From: an uncultured bacterium | GTDB lineage: Bacteria; Patescibacteriota; Patescibacteriia; UBA1558; GWA2-36-10 | DNA length: 6,378 bases | Direction of reading: 5' to 3' | NCBI GenBank assembly: GCA_903876815.1 | Contig: CAIRBL010000067.1 | Span: 1-6,378 of the forward strand | Part shown: positions 1 through 5,302 of the stretch, piece by piece | How positions within the stretch are numbered: the stretch's first letter is position 1 | Layout of the letters: each line of letters starts with the position of its first letter | Program-made: the position numbers and the translations under genes | Notes under the pieces: model-generated | Databases searched by the model: none | Told to the model about the DNA's origin: nothing | The model's input: the letters and a program-made list of their open reading frames with translations, nothing else

Positions 1-50
1 CCTTATTTTTGTTATATTTGAGGAAGTTTTGATTATTAAATAAATTGTAT

Positions 51-272
51 ATGGCTTTCAAAAAGCAGCCAAAACATAACTTTAAGAATAGGGGAGAAAA
101 GGCAAAAAAGGTAGAAAATAAGCCAGCGATGCCAAAAGCGCCAGCTGGGCCTTTGATGGACCCGGTTTTGTATGTGGGAGATTTGGATTTAGAAAAATAT
201 CCGCGACTTGAGCAAAAGCAAGATGATAGAAATACCCAAGAAGTAGAAAATCCGCTTAATCAGAGGAGATAA
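51..272 (+). CDS. Small basic hypothetical protein
   Basis: This 73-residue protein is not recognised. The first half is lysine-rich and probably disordered (K4, K5, K8, K12, K17, K19, K20 with N, P and A). The middle has a short ordered-looking stretch, M-D-P-V-L-Y-V-G-D-L-D-L (about residues 36-47), and the tail is polar and ends in R-R. It has no signal peptide or membrane segment. A TTG at 45 would add two residues; ATG 51 is preferred as the normal start. There is no Shine-Dalgarno site at the usual distance; the nearest, GAGGAAG at 20-26, is about 25 bases upstream. The gene is followed by an intrinsic terminator, so it is probably the last gene of a + strand unit entering from the left edge. 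The composition would suit a nucleic-acid or ribosome-associated peptide, but that is only a guess. Confidence 0.6.
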   Translation: MAFKKQPKHNFKNRGEKAKKVENKPAMPKAPAGPLMDPVLYVGDLDLEKYPRLEQKQDDRNTQEVENPLNQRR

Positions 273-294
273 ATGAAAAAAATAGCTTTTTAAG

Positions 295-318
295 AACTAC
301 CAGCTTTGGTAGTTTTGT
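295..318 (+). terminator. Intrinsic terminator of the left-edge + strand unit
   Basis: An 8-bp perfect stem, AACTACCA (295-302) with TGGTAGTT (307-314), closes a GCTT tetraloop and runs into a T-rich stretch. It lies 22 bases after the stop of the small basic gene and faces the terminator of the minus-strand genes. Confidence 0.7.
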
Positions 319-325
319 ATTTAAA

Positions 326-378
326 CAAAAAAACGTCTGCTCGTCATCTACGTTGTTACGTATTTGACGAGCAGACGT
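326..378 (-). terminator. Strong intrinsic terminator closing the minus-strand genes
   Basis: A 14-bp perfect stem is formed by ACGTCTGCTCGTCA (333-346) and its reverse complement at 365-378. Inside the loop a second 5-bp stem, TACGT (349-353) with ACGTA (358-362), stacks above a 2x2 mismatch. Read on the minus strand, the hairpin is followed at once by seven T (332-326), the classic Rho-independent layout. It begins 8 bases past the stop of the 141-codon gene, and on the + strand it has no T-run, so its direction is clear. Confidence 0.9.
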
Positions 379-386
379 CAGAGTCT

Positions 387-812
387 TCACTCTTCGTCTT
401 CCCAAGGTACAAAGTCCTCGGGGATTTCTTGAAGCTTGCCCAAAAGCTCAGCGCTGCTGTAAAAAACCTTGACCAGTTGACGTGCGCCGTGATCTGGCGG
501 CAAATCAAGATTTTCTACATCCAACAAGCGGAGTTGGTCAGTGCTTAAGTATGTTGGACAAAAGACAATGGCTGAACCGCCAAAGCTTAAGCCATCCACA
601 CTTTCGCGTAGCCATTGCAGGGCATTGCGTCCGTGGTTTGGCCACAGCTGAACCTCTTGTTCCAAACCCACGATCACTGTGACACGCGGATCATCACAAA
701 TGTGACAGGATTTATAGCCGTCTGCTTCCATGAGGCTTGTGATCTCGGCTGCGAGATGGCTAGATTCTTGGTTACTGAGCACCAAGAAAGTTTTTTGCAT
801 TTCCTTGGGCAT
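387..812 (-). CDS. Hypothetical protein, 141 residues, atypical composition
   Basis: I do not recognise this protein. It looks soluble: it starts with a short beta-like strand (T-F-L-V-L, about residues 8-12), has a central region with C36, C39 and C85, and ends in an acidic tail (W-E-D-E-E). The two cysteines at 36 and 39 are a C-H-I-C pair, which alone does not prove metal binding. The start at 812 is chosen because AAAAAGGAG lies 7 bases upstream, a good Shine-Dalgarno site; an in-frame ATG four codons later is possible. It is the last gene of the minus-strand series, 14 bases after the 117-codon gene and directly before a strong terminator, so the two are surely co-transcribed. It stops with TGA. 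G+C is near 47% in sampled lines, well above the rest of the window, which suggests a different origin or different selection. Confidence 0.75.
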   Translation of the reverse strand: MPKEMQKTFLVLSNQESSHLAAEITSLMEADGYKSCHICDDPRVTVIVGLEQEVQLWPNHGRNALQWLRESVDGLSFGGSAIVFCPTYLSTDQLRLLDVENLDLPPDHGARQLVKVFYSSAELLGKLQEIPEDFVPWEDEE

Positions 813-826
813 GGTGCGGCTCCTTT

Positions 827-1180
827 TTAGTGCTGAGCAAGAATCTCAATGAGGTTTAAGATTTTTTCCGGTACACTGCGTCGATGACCAAGAGCGCGCT
901 TAACAGTTGCGCTGCTACCGAATACCTCGATGCTTTGTCTGATCAAACTGATTTGACCACTATAGAAGCGTTCACTTTTGAGATTGGCGATGCGCAGTGA
1001 TAGATTTTCGTCGCTACCAGCTTGCAGGGTGACAAGGATCAAGGCTTGATCCTTGTTTGTGATGTGATGGCCGAGACCGCTAGCTAAGCTTCTCAGTTGA
1101 GCTAGCATAGCAACACCACGCTCACCAAGAACCTTGTCAGACGGAGCTTCAAAAGCTACAAAAATTGTCAGCGCTTGCAT
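827..1180 (-). CDS. Hypothetical protein, 117 residues, atypical composition
   Basis: This protein is not recognised. It begins with a hydrophobic strand (L-T-I-F-V-A-F), followed by an amphipathic helix (about residues 20-35), a second strand (A-L-I-L-V-T-L, about 46-52) and basic helices near the end. This alternation suggests a small soluble alpha/beta protein. The start at 1180 is supported by GGAGG with a short spacer. It begins 15 bases after the stop of the beta-CASP nuclease gene and ends 14 bases before the 141-codon gene, so all three read as one transcription unit. Like its downstream partner it is richer in G+C and has a much better ribosome binding site than other genes here. The pair may be functionally linked, but nothing in either sequence identifies a function. 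Confidence 0.75.
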   Translation of the reverse strand: MQALTIFVAFEAPSDKVLGERGVAMLAQLRSLASGLGHHITNKDQALILVTLQAGSDENLSLRIANLKSERFYSGQISLIRQSIEVFGSSATVKRALGHRRSVPEKILNLIEILAQH

Positions 1181-1195
1181 GATTGCCTCCGGTGT

Positions 1196-2581
1196 TTAGA
1201 CTTCAAATACGAAAGGTACGGACTCTTTATTCTTTAATATTTTAGCGTTTAAGTCAAGCTTTTCTTTGATAGTGGGTATAAATTCTTCCATGATAGTTTT
1301 ATCGCCGTGACTTAAATATATTTGTGGTTTGTTTTGAAAACAGCCGAGCCATTTGAGTAGCTGATTTTTATCAGCATGCGCAGAAAAGCCATCTATTTGA
1401 TCCACAACGGCTTTGACTTTGATATTTTTTCCATAATAATCAAAATCATAAGCGCCATGAGTTAGTTCGTGGCCCAAAGTTCCAGGCACTTGAAAGCCCA
1501 TAAATAAAATATGGTTGCTGGGGTTCTCGATATAGCGAGCAAGGTGGTGAGTGAGTCGTCCACCTTCGGCCATACCACTTCCCGCTAAAATAATTTTTGG
1601 GTTAGGGGCGCTATTTATCTTTTGTGATTCGCGAGAGTTGGGGGTAATTTTGAGATGTGGAAACACAAAGATATCACGATCATGTTTTAAAATATCTTGT
1701 ACTTCTGGTTTTAACAGATTTAAATGTTGACGATAAATTTTGGTAGCAGCAGTTGCCAGTGGACTATCTAAATAAACAGGTACTCGAAAGTCTAGATGGT
1801 TTTCATAAAAATCATTCAAGACTTTTAAGACATCTTGAGCACGTTCCATGGCAAAGATAGAAATAATGAGAACAGAATTTTTGAGCGTTACTTCTTTGAC
1901 GGCAGTTAATAATTTTTTTTCCCGATCTTGTTTATTTTCATGTACACGATTGCCATAAGTACTTTCCATCACCACCACATCAGCTTGTGTGAGGTAGTCT
2001 ACATTTTGGACTAGTGGCATATCTTCACCGCCTAAGTCTCCAGAAAAAACAATAATTTTTTCTGTACCTTTTTTGTGGTCTTTAATTTTTATTTCAACTA
2101 TTGAGGCGCCCAAAATATGTCCAGCATGATAAAATTTGAAACTAATATCGGAGCTCAATTTTTTTTCTTGGTAATAATTGACTGTTTCCCAAGAGTCAAT
2201 CATTTTTTTGACGTCAGCTGGTGAATAGAGTAGAGGCAAATTTTGTTCTCTAGCTTTTTCGGCTAAAATATTTTGATTGTCTATTAAAATAATGTTAGCT
2301 AATTCACTGGTAGCTGGAGTAGTATAGGTTTTTCCTTTGTAGCCGTGTTGCGCCAGAAGTGGCAAGCGTCCACAATGATCAAGGTGCGCATGTGTCAAAA
2401 TCACGGCATTTATTTTTTTGGCATCAAAGCTAAAGTTTTCCCAATTTTTGAGATAGTTGTCATGAGAGCCTTGAAACAAGCCGCAGTCAACCAATAATTT
2501 ATAATCATCGATTTCCAATAAATGGCAAGAGCCAGTTACTTCTTCGGCTGCTCCAAAACTTGTTAATTTTATTTTTGGCAT
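1196..2581 (-). CDS. Beta-CASP metallo-beta-lactamase-fold RNase-like hydrolase
   Basis: This 461-residue protein is a zinc-dependent nuclease-like enzyme of the CPSF-73/Ysh1-related (COG1236-type) group, probably acting on RNA in the cytoplasm. The metallo-beta-lactamase motifs are intact: H64-A-H-L-D68-H69, H155 in G-H-I-L-G-A-S, and D182 in S-G-D-L-G-G. The beta-CASP features follow: acidic motif A at E206 (M-E-S-T-Y-G), the A-G-S-G-M loop at 333-337 with G-G-R to 342, and motif C histidine H402 in G-F-S-A-H-A-D. A late L-S-H-G-D (H425) completes the site. Length is normal for the family. The start at 2581 (M-P-K-I-K-L-T-S-F-G) matches where the family begins; extending to 2689 would translate a repeat and a terminator hairpin. 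No Shine-Dalgarno site is visible. Two hypothetical genes follow closely. The RNA substrate cannot be read from sequence. Confidence 0.93.
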   Translation of the reverse strand: MPKIKLTSFGAAEEVTGSCHLLEIDDYKLLVDCGLFQGSHDNYLKNWENFSFDAKKINAVILTHAHLDHCGRLPLLAQHGYKGKTYTTPATSELANIILIDNQNILAEKAREQNLPLLYSPADVKKMIDSWETVNYYQEKKLSSDISFKFYHAGHILGASIVEIKIKDHKKGTEKIIVFSGDLGGEDMPLVQNVDYLTQADVVVMESTYGNRVHENKQDREKKLLTAVKEVTLKNSVLIISIFAMERAQDVLKVLNDFYENHLDFRVPVYLDSPLATAATKIYRQHLNLLKPEVQDILKHDRDIFVFPHLKITPNSRESQKINSAPNPKIILAGSGMAEGGRLTHHLARYIENPSNHILFMGFQVPGTLGHELTHGAYDFDYYGKNIKVKAVVDQIDGFSAHADKNQLLKWLGCFQNKPQIYLSHGDKTIMEEFIPTIKEKLDLNAKILKNKESVPFVFEV

Positions 2582-2591
2582 TTTATTTTTT

Positions 2592-2632
2592 ATTATAGCT
2601 TTATTATAGCTGAAATTAGATTTTACCGCCAA
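2592..2632 (-). promoter_or_regulatory. Likely promoter of the nuclease gene with duplicated -10
   Basis: On the minus strand TATAAT occurs at 2608-2603 and again at 2597-2592, because an 11-bp unit (TTATTATAGCT on the + strand) is tandemly repeated at 2590-2600 and 2601-2611. A possible -35, TTGGCG (2632-2627), lies 18 bases before the upstream copy. Transcription from it would give a leader of only about 15 bases. Confidence 0.45.
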
Positions 2633-2637
2633 AGTCG

Positions 2638-2657
2638 CCTGCCTGCCGGTAGGCAGG
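2638..2657. repeat. GC-rich palindromic repeat
   Basis: CCTGCCT (2638-2644) and AGGCAGG (2651-2657) form a perfect 7-bp stem around GCCGGT. The G+C content contrasts sharply with the AT-rich surroundings. I recall very similar CCTGCCTGCCGGTAGGCAGG units scattered in Patescibacteria genomes; this is from memory and could not be checked here. It sits between the peroxiredoxin terminator and the nuclease promoter, and explains the spurious N-terminal extension possible for the nuclease. Confidence 0.6.
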
Positions 2658-2666
2658 GACCGGAAA

Positions 2667-2701
2667 GAAAACAAAAACCGAACCCGCATATGCGGGTTCG
2701 G
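2667..2701 (-). terminator. Intrinsic terminator of the AhpC-type peroxiredoxin gene
   Basis: A 24-bp perfect palindrome with arms CCGAACCCGCAT and ATGCGGGTTCGG spans 2678-2701. Read on the minus strand it is followed by TTTTTGTTTTC, a good U-tract. It lies 24 bases after the peroxiredoxin stop. The + strand side has no T-run. It separates the oxidative-stress genes from the nuclease unit. Confidence 0.88.
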
Positions 2702-2725
2702 CTAAGAGAGGATAATAAGAGCAAA

Positions 2726-3388
2726 TTAAATTTTTCCTACCAAGTCTAAACCAGGCTTTAAAGTGTCTTTGCCTGGTTCCCAGTTGGCTGGGCAAACTTG
2801 ATCGCCATATTTGTGGACAAATTGCGCAGCTTGTAATTTACGTAATAATTCTTTACTCGAACGACCTATGCCATTGTAGTGAACTTCGATAGTTTTTAAG
2901 TTGCCTTCTGGATCGATGATAAAAGTTCCACGTAAGGCCAAACCTTCTTCTTCAATCATGACGCCATAGCTACGAGTGATTTTGCCAGTTGGATCAGCTA
3001 GCATAGGAAATTTTATTTTTTTGATAGTCTCTGATTCTTCATGCCAAGCTTTATGCACAAAGACAGTGTCGGTGCTGACAGATAAAACTTCAGCGTTCAA
3101 AGCTTTTATTTCTTCATAATGATCAGCTACATCACCAAGCTCAGTGGGACAAACAAAAGTAAAATCAGCTGGGTAGAAAAATAAAATTACCCATTTGCCT
3201 TTATAATCATTTAAGGCAATTTTTTTTACTTGTTCTTCGTGATAAGCTTCGGTGATAAATTTTGGTGCAGCATGACCAATTTTTGGTGAGCAAGCTCCAC
3301 AGCAACAATCATTTTGCTCAGCACCTTCTTTATTATTGTCGCAGCCGCAATTGCCACCGCAACATTCATCCATATATTCTTTATTCAT
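2726..3388 (-). CDS. AhpC/Prx1-type 2-Cys peroxiredoxin with Cys-rich N-terminus
   Basis: This typical 2-Cys peroxiredoxin reduces hydrogen peroxide and organic hydroperoxides with electrons from a thioredoxin-like donor. The 220-residue form has the peroxidatic C80 in F-Y-P-A-D-F-T-F-V-C-P-T-E and the resolving C199 in D-Q-V-C-P-A-N-W. The C-terminus lacks the Y-F motif linked to overoxidation sensitivity. The odd part is a roughly 35-residue extension before the domain with eight cysteines: C9, C10, C14, C16, C28, C29, C30 and C33 (C-C-G-G-N-C-G-C and C-C-C-G-A-C), which suggests metal binding or extra thiol chemistry. ATG 3388 is chosen; a TTG start at 3457 would translate intergenic repeat, and ATG 3373 is also possible. 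Both keep all cysteines. It lies 153 bases after the superoxide dismutase gene and has its own terminator. No dedicated reductase (AhpF or thioredoxin reductase) is in the window. Confidence 0.93.
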   Translation of the reverse strand: MNKEYMDECCGGNCGCDNNKEGAEQNDCCCGACSPKIGHAAPKFITEAYHEEQVKKIALNDYKGKWVILFFYPADFTFVCPTELGDVADHYEEIKALNAEVLSVSTDTVFVHKAWHEESETIKKIKFPMLADPTGKITRSYGVMIEEEGLALRGTFIIDPEGNLKTIEVHYNGIGRSSKELLRKLQAAQFVHKYGDQVCPANWEPGKDTLKPGLDLVGKI

Positions 3389-3410
3389 AAAATTTTTCTT
3401 TAAATTATTA

Positions 3411-3441
3411 ATTATATTTTTTAATTTTAAGTTATTTACAA
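3411..3441 (-). promoter_or_regulatory. Possible promoter of the peroxiredoxin gene
   Basis: A perfect TATAAT (3416-3411) is preceded, 19 bases upstream, by the weak -35 TTGTAA (3441-3436). The start point would lie about 16 bases before ATG 3388. The region is extremely AT-rich, so a chance match is possible. Confidence 0.35.
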
Positions 3442-3481
3442 GCTCGGTTCTCGACAAGCTCGGTTCTCGACAAGCTCGAAC
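3439..3481. repeat. Tandem 16-bp repeat, two and a half copies
   Basis: The unit CAAGCTCGGTTCTCGA is present exactly at 3439-3454 and 3455-3470, then starts a third time as CAAGCTCGAAC (3471-3481). It is GC-rich against its flanks. It resembles the CGAGCTTGTCGA-type intergenic repeats I recall from many environmental bacterial genomes. It lies between the superoxide dismutase and peroxiredoxin genes. Confidence 0.75.
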
Positions 3482-3496
3482 ACAAAGGTTTCATGT

Positions 3497-3524
3497 CTTC
3501 GAGCGAGTAAAGCGAGTTGAGAAG
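3497..3524. repeat. GC-rich imperfect dyad, probably part of the same repeat cluster
   Basis: CTTCGAGCGAG, a TAAA spacer and GCGAGTTGAGAAG form an imperfect dyad with GCGAG directly repeated. On the minus strand it follows the superoxide dismutase stop by about 17 bases, but no T-run follows it, so it is not a convincing terminator. Confidence 0.45.
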
Positions 3525-3541
3525 TTTTATTGTTCAGTAAT

Positions 3542-4156
3542 TTATTTATTTTTTAAGTAAAGCTCACTTACATAGCCCCAGTTGATGATTGGCCAGAAAT
3601 TAGTGATATATTCTGGACGGCGATTTTGGTATTTGAGGTAATAAGCATGTTCCCAGACATCAATACCTAATAAAGGAGTTTGTTTTAAAGTCACTGGGCT
3701 ATCTTGATTAGCGGTTTTGGTGATTTTTAAAACGCCAGCCTCTAACACTAGCCAAGCCCAACCAGAACCAAAGACAGTTAAGGCTGCATTATTAAATTCA
3801 GTTTGAAAATTTTCCCAAGAGCCAAAAGTTTCTTCTATTTTATTTAACAATTCTCCGCTAGCTTTATTATTTTCTTGAGGCGTTCTTAACATTTGCCAAA
3901 ACAAACTGTGATGTAAATGTCCGCCACCATGATTTTTGACCATTGGGCGAATATCTTCAGGTACTGAATCCAAGTTTTGTAAAAGTTCTTCAACTGTTTG
4001 AGTAAATAGCTCAGGATATTTGTCTATGGCCTCATTAAGCTTAGTGCAATAAGTGGCATGATGTTTGTCGTGATGGATTTCCATCGTGGCTTTGTCTATG
4101 TATGGCTCTAAAGCGTCATAAGCATAGGGTAAGTCCAAAACTTTATATTTTTCCAT
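3542..4156 (-). CDS. Superoxide dismutase, Mn-type Fe/Mn family
   Basis: This 204-residue enzyme converts superoxide to hydrogen peroxide and oxygen. The four metal ligands are present: H28 (in E-I-H-H-D-K-H-H), H83 (in L-H-H-S-L-F-W), D166 and H170 (both in D-V-W-E-H-A-Y-Y). The gateway tyrosine is Y36. Several features point to manganese or a cambialistic enzyme rather than iron: G-G-G-H before the second ligand instead of the iron-type A-A-Q, Q151 in T-A-N-Q-D-S-P as in E. coli SodA, and G164 two residues before the ligand aspartate. H82, next to ligand H83, replaces the usual asparagine of Mn enzymes. No signal peptide is present, so it acts in the cytoplasm. It lies 36 bases after the Bcp-type gene, with a hairpin in between, and it supplies peroxide to the two neighbouring peroxiredoxins. 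Confidence 0.96.
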   Translation of the reverse strand: MEKYKVLDLPYAYDALEPYIDKATMEIHHDKHHATYCTKLNEAIDKYPELFTQTVEELLQNLDSVPEDIRPMVKNHGGGHLHHSLFWQMLRTPQENNKASGELLNKIEETFGSWENFQTEFNNAALTVFGSGWAWLVLEAGVLKITKTANQDSPVTLKQTPLLGIDVWEHAYYLKYQNRRPEYITNFWPIINWGYVSELYLKNK

Positions 4157-4165
4157 ATATTTTTG

Positions 4166-4181
4166 TCCGGCATACGCCGGA
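4166..4181. other. Hairpin in the leader of the superoxide dismutase gene
   Basis: TCCGGC and GCCGGA form a perfect 6-bp stem around ATAC. The hairpin ends 9 bases before the dismutase ATG and lies just after the Bcp-type stop. No T-run follows on the minus strand, so it is not a good terminator; it could affect mRNA stability or translation, or be another short mobile palindrome. Confidence 0.5.
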
Positions 4182-4192
4182 TGATTTAATTA

Positions 4193-4645
4193 TTATTTTA
4201 AAGCACTCAAGATTTCTGCGTCACTTGGTGTGCCCTTTTTTAGAAAAATTATTTCTCCTTTTTTATTTATCAAAACCACAGTGCGGGCAATGATCGGTTT
4301 ACCAAAAAATGATTTGATAGCCTGGTATGTTTTTGAAACTTCTTTATTAGCGTCGATTAATAAGTCAAAAGGAAATTGGTTTTTAGCAATAAATTTTTGA
4401 TGTGAATCTTCATCAGCGTGATTGATGCCAAAGACAGCTATATTTTGGTCTTGAAATTTTTTAAAGTCATTACGGATAGCACAAAGTTGTGCGGTACAAC
4501 CCGGTGTAGCGTCTCCAGGGTAAAAAATCAATAAAATATTTTGTTTGTTTAAAAAATCTTTGAGGCTTATTTCTTTGCCAGCTTGATTTTTTAAAGTAAA
4601 GTCAGGTGCTTGATCGCCAACTTTAAGAACATTAGTATTTTGCAT
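4193..4645 (-). CDS. bcp: Bcp/PrxQ-type thiol peroxidase
   Basis: This 150-residue atypical 2-Cys peroxiredoxin reduces peroxides in the cytoplasm, using thioredoxin-like donors. Its thioredoxin fold begins with G-D-Q-A-P-D-F-T-L (10-18). The active site is P-G-D-A-T-P-G-C50-T, and the resolving C55 lies five residues later, the spacing that defines the Bcp/PrxQ subgroup with an intramolecular disulfide in one helix. R58 is close behind. Length is normal and the domain is complete. The ATG at 4645 has no Shine-Dalgarno site. The gene lies 67 bases after the ferredoxin gene, with a hairpin between them, and 36 bases before superoxide dismutase. The pairing of this enzyme with an AhpC-type enzyme and a dismutase in one run suggests coordinated oxidant defence. 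Confidence 0.93.
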   Translation of the reverse strand: MQNTNVLKVGDQAPDFTLKNQAGKEISLKDFLNKQNILLIFYPGDATPGCTAQLCAIRNDFKKFQDQNIAVFGINHADEDSHQKFIAKNQFPFDLLIDANKEVSKTYQAIKSFFGKPIIARTVVLINKKGEIIFLKKGTPSDAEILSALK

Positions 4646-4665
4646 ATATAAAAGGGCTAATATTT

Positions 4666-4695
4666 AATTAACTATAAGCTACAATTTCTTGTAGC
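4666..4695 (-). terminator. Weak terminator or attenuating hairpin after ferredoxin
   Basis: GCTACAA (4678-4684) and TTGTAGC (4689-4695) form a 7-bp perfect stem; read on the minus strand the loop is a stable GAAA tetraloop. The tail TTATAGTTAATT is T-rich but interrupted, so termination may be partial. It starts 18 bases after the ferredoxin stop. Confidence 0.5.
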
Positions 4696-4712
4696 CTATT
4701 ATTAAGCAACTA

Positions 4713-4925
4713 TTATTTTGGCCAAAGCTGGGTGCCGTCATCGTCAGTTAAGATGATGGCGTTGACTGGACAGCTTTGGGCAGCTCGTAAAATGGCTTCT
4801 TTATCATCTCCAGTAGGATTTTTGACCACCGCAATACCGTCATCATCAAGCTCAAAGGTATTGGGTGCAGCTTGTAAACAAGCAGCAACACTAATACATA
4901 ACTCTCTGTCTACTTCAATTTTCAT
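4713..4925 (-). CDS. Single-cluster ferredoxin with three cysteines
   Basis: This 70-residue protein is a small soluble electron carrier of the bacterial single-cluster ferredoxin family. It shows the family layout: C10 and C16 near the N-terminus, A-P-N-T-F-E-L-D-D-D-G (20-30), and C52-P53-V-N-A-I at the end. The second cysteine of the usual C-x2-C-x2-C motif is replaced by V13, so only three cysteine ligands remain. In actinobacterial P450-associated ferredoxins the same pattern goes with a [3Fe-4S] cluster. The protein is highly acidic, as expected for a carrier that docks to partners by charge. It follows the TrpR-like gene by 32 bases and may share its promoter. Its redox partner is not visible here. 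It could serve as electron donor to a neighbour enzyme, but this is inference. Confidence 0.9.
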   Translation of the reverse strand: MKIEVDRELCISVAACLQAAPNTFELDDDGIAVVKNPTGDDKEAILRAAQSCPVNAIILTDDDGTQLWPK

Positions 4926-4957
4926 ATATTTTTTAGTAAATAATTTTGTTTATAATA

Positions 4958-5269
4958 TCAATTTTTTGTTTTATTTTCAAGGCTTTCTTGATCAGCTAAT
5001 CTTTTTAAGACTAGTTTGTAGCCACCTAAGCCGTTTTTTAAGTTATGAGAAATTTTGGCAATAGTAGCCGAGGATAGGCCGGTTTCAGTAATTATCTCTT
5101 GATAAGACAGTTGTTTTTTTAGCATCATAGCTGCTTGTAAGCGAGCAGAAAGTTCTTTTATTTCACTTTTGGTCAATAAATCGCGACAGAAGCGACCCAT
5201 TTCTTCGTGACTGTGTAGTTTGAGTAAAGCCTGATAAAGGTGTTGATTATAATTTTGGCTTGATTTCAT
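4958..5269 (-). CDS. TrpR-like transcriptional repressor, YerC/YecD type
   Basis: This 103-residue all-helical DNA-binding protein belongs to the TrpR-related YerC/YecD family. Diagnostic stretches are F-C-R-D-L-L-T-K-S-E-I (27-37), the helix A-R-L-Q-A-A-M-M-L (42-50), the helix-turn-helix from about L54 to N76 (S-Y-Q-E-I ... T-G-L-S-S-A-T-I-A-K-I), and the closing G-L-G-G-Y (80-84). The lysine-rich tail is poorly conserved. The gene has an excellent promoter, and an 18-bp palindrome over its -10 resembles the trp operator, so it probably represses itself. It is the first gene of the minus-strand series and is divergent from the small membrane-protein genes. The ligand, if any, is unknown; similarity to TrpR does not prove tryptophan binding. 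It stops with TGA, and no Shine-Dalgarno site precedes the ATG. Confidence 0.9.
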   Translation of the reverse strand: MKSSQNYNQHLYQALLKLHSHEEMGRFCRDLLTKSEIKELSARLQAAMMLKKQLSYQEIITETGLSSATIAKISHNLKNGLGGYKLVLKRLADQESLENKTKN

Positions 5270-5284
5270 TGGGTTTTTTAATTC

Positions 5285-5302
5285 ACTTTAGTTAACTAAA
5301 GT
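5285..5302. promoter_or_regulatory. Predicted operator, 18-bp palindrome like the trp operator
   Basis: ACTTTAGTTAACTAAAGT is perfectly palindromic around GTTAAC. Its core TTAGTTAACTAA differs only at the outermost base of each arm from CTAGTTAACTAG of the E. coli trp operator. It overlaps three bases of the repressor gene's -10 and covers the expected start point, the right place for repression. Confidence 0.75.

Noticed and set aside
2..43. Possible 3' end of an upstream + strand gene ending at TAA 41-43
   Set aside because: Two frames are open from the edge in this AT-rich stretch and 13 codons cannot distinguish them.
18..46. Promoter TTGAGG-17-TAAATT before the first gene
   Set aside because: It would start transcription at or past the ATG at 51, and both boxes match consensus poorly.
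273..293. Six-codon frame (M-K-K-I-A-F) after an AGAGGAGAT site, joined as TAAATG to the first gene
   Set aside because: The Shine-Dalgarno-like sequence also encodes the end of the previous protein, and the terminator follows at once; too short to support as a gene.
306..830. Three + strand open frames of 66-80 codons opposite the 141-codon gene
   Set aside because: They overlap a better-supported minus-strand gene with a good ribosome site and terminator; one begins inside the terminator hairpin.
2582..2689. N-terminal extension of the nuclease to an upstream start at 2689
   Set aside because: The extra 36 residues would be encoded by the peroxiredoxin terminator, the CCTGCC repeat and the promoter; the conserved domain starts at 2581.
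3389..3457. N-terminal extension of the AhpC-type peroxiredoxin from a TTG at 3457
   Set aside because: It would translate the tandem intergenic repeat and an AT-rich promoter-like stretch, and has no counterpart in the family.
3439..3524. CRISPR-like array
   Set aside because: The repeats are directly adjacent with no spacers, only two full copies exist, and no cas gene is present.
4732..5064. A 110-codon + strand frame across the ferredoxin and TrpR-like genes
   Set aside because: It is the antisense shadow of two clear conserved genes and crosses the gap between them.
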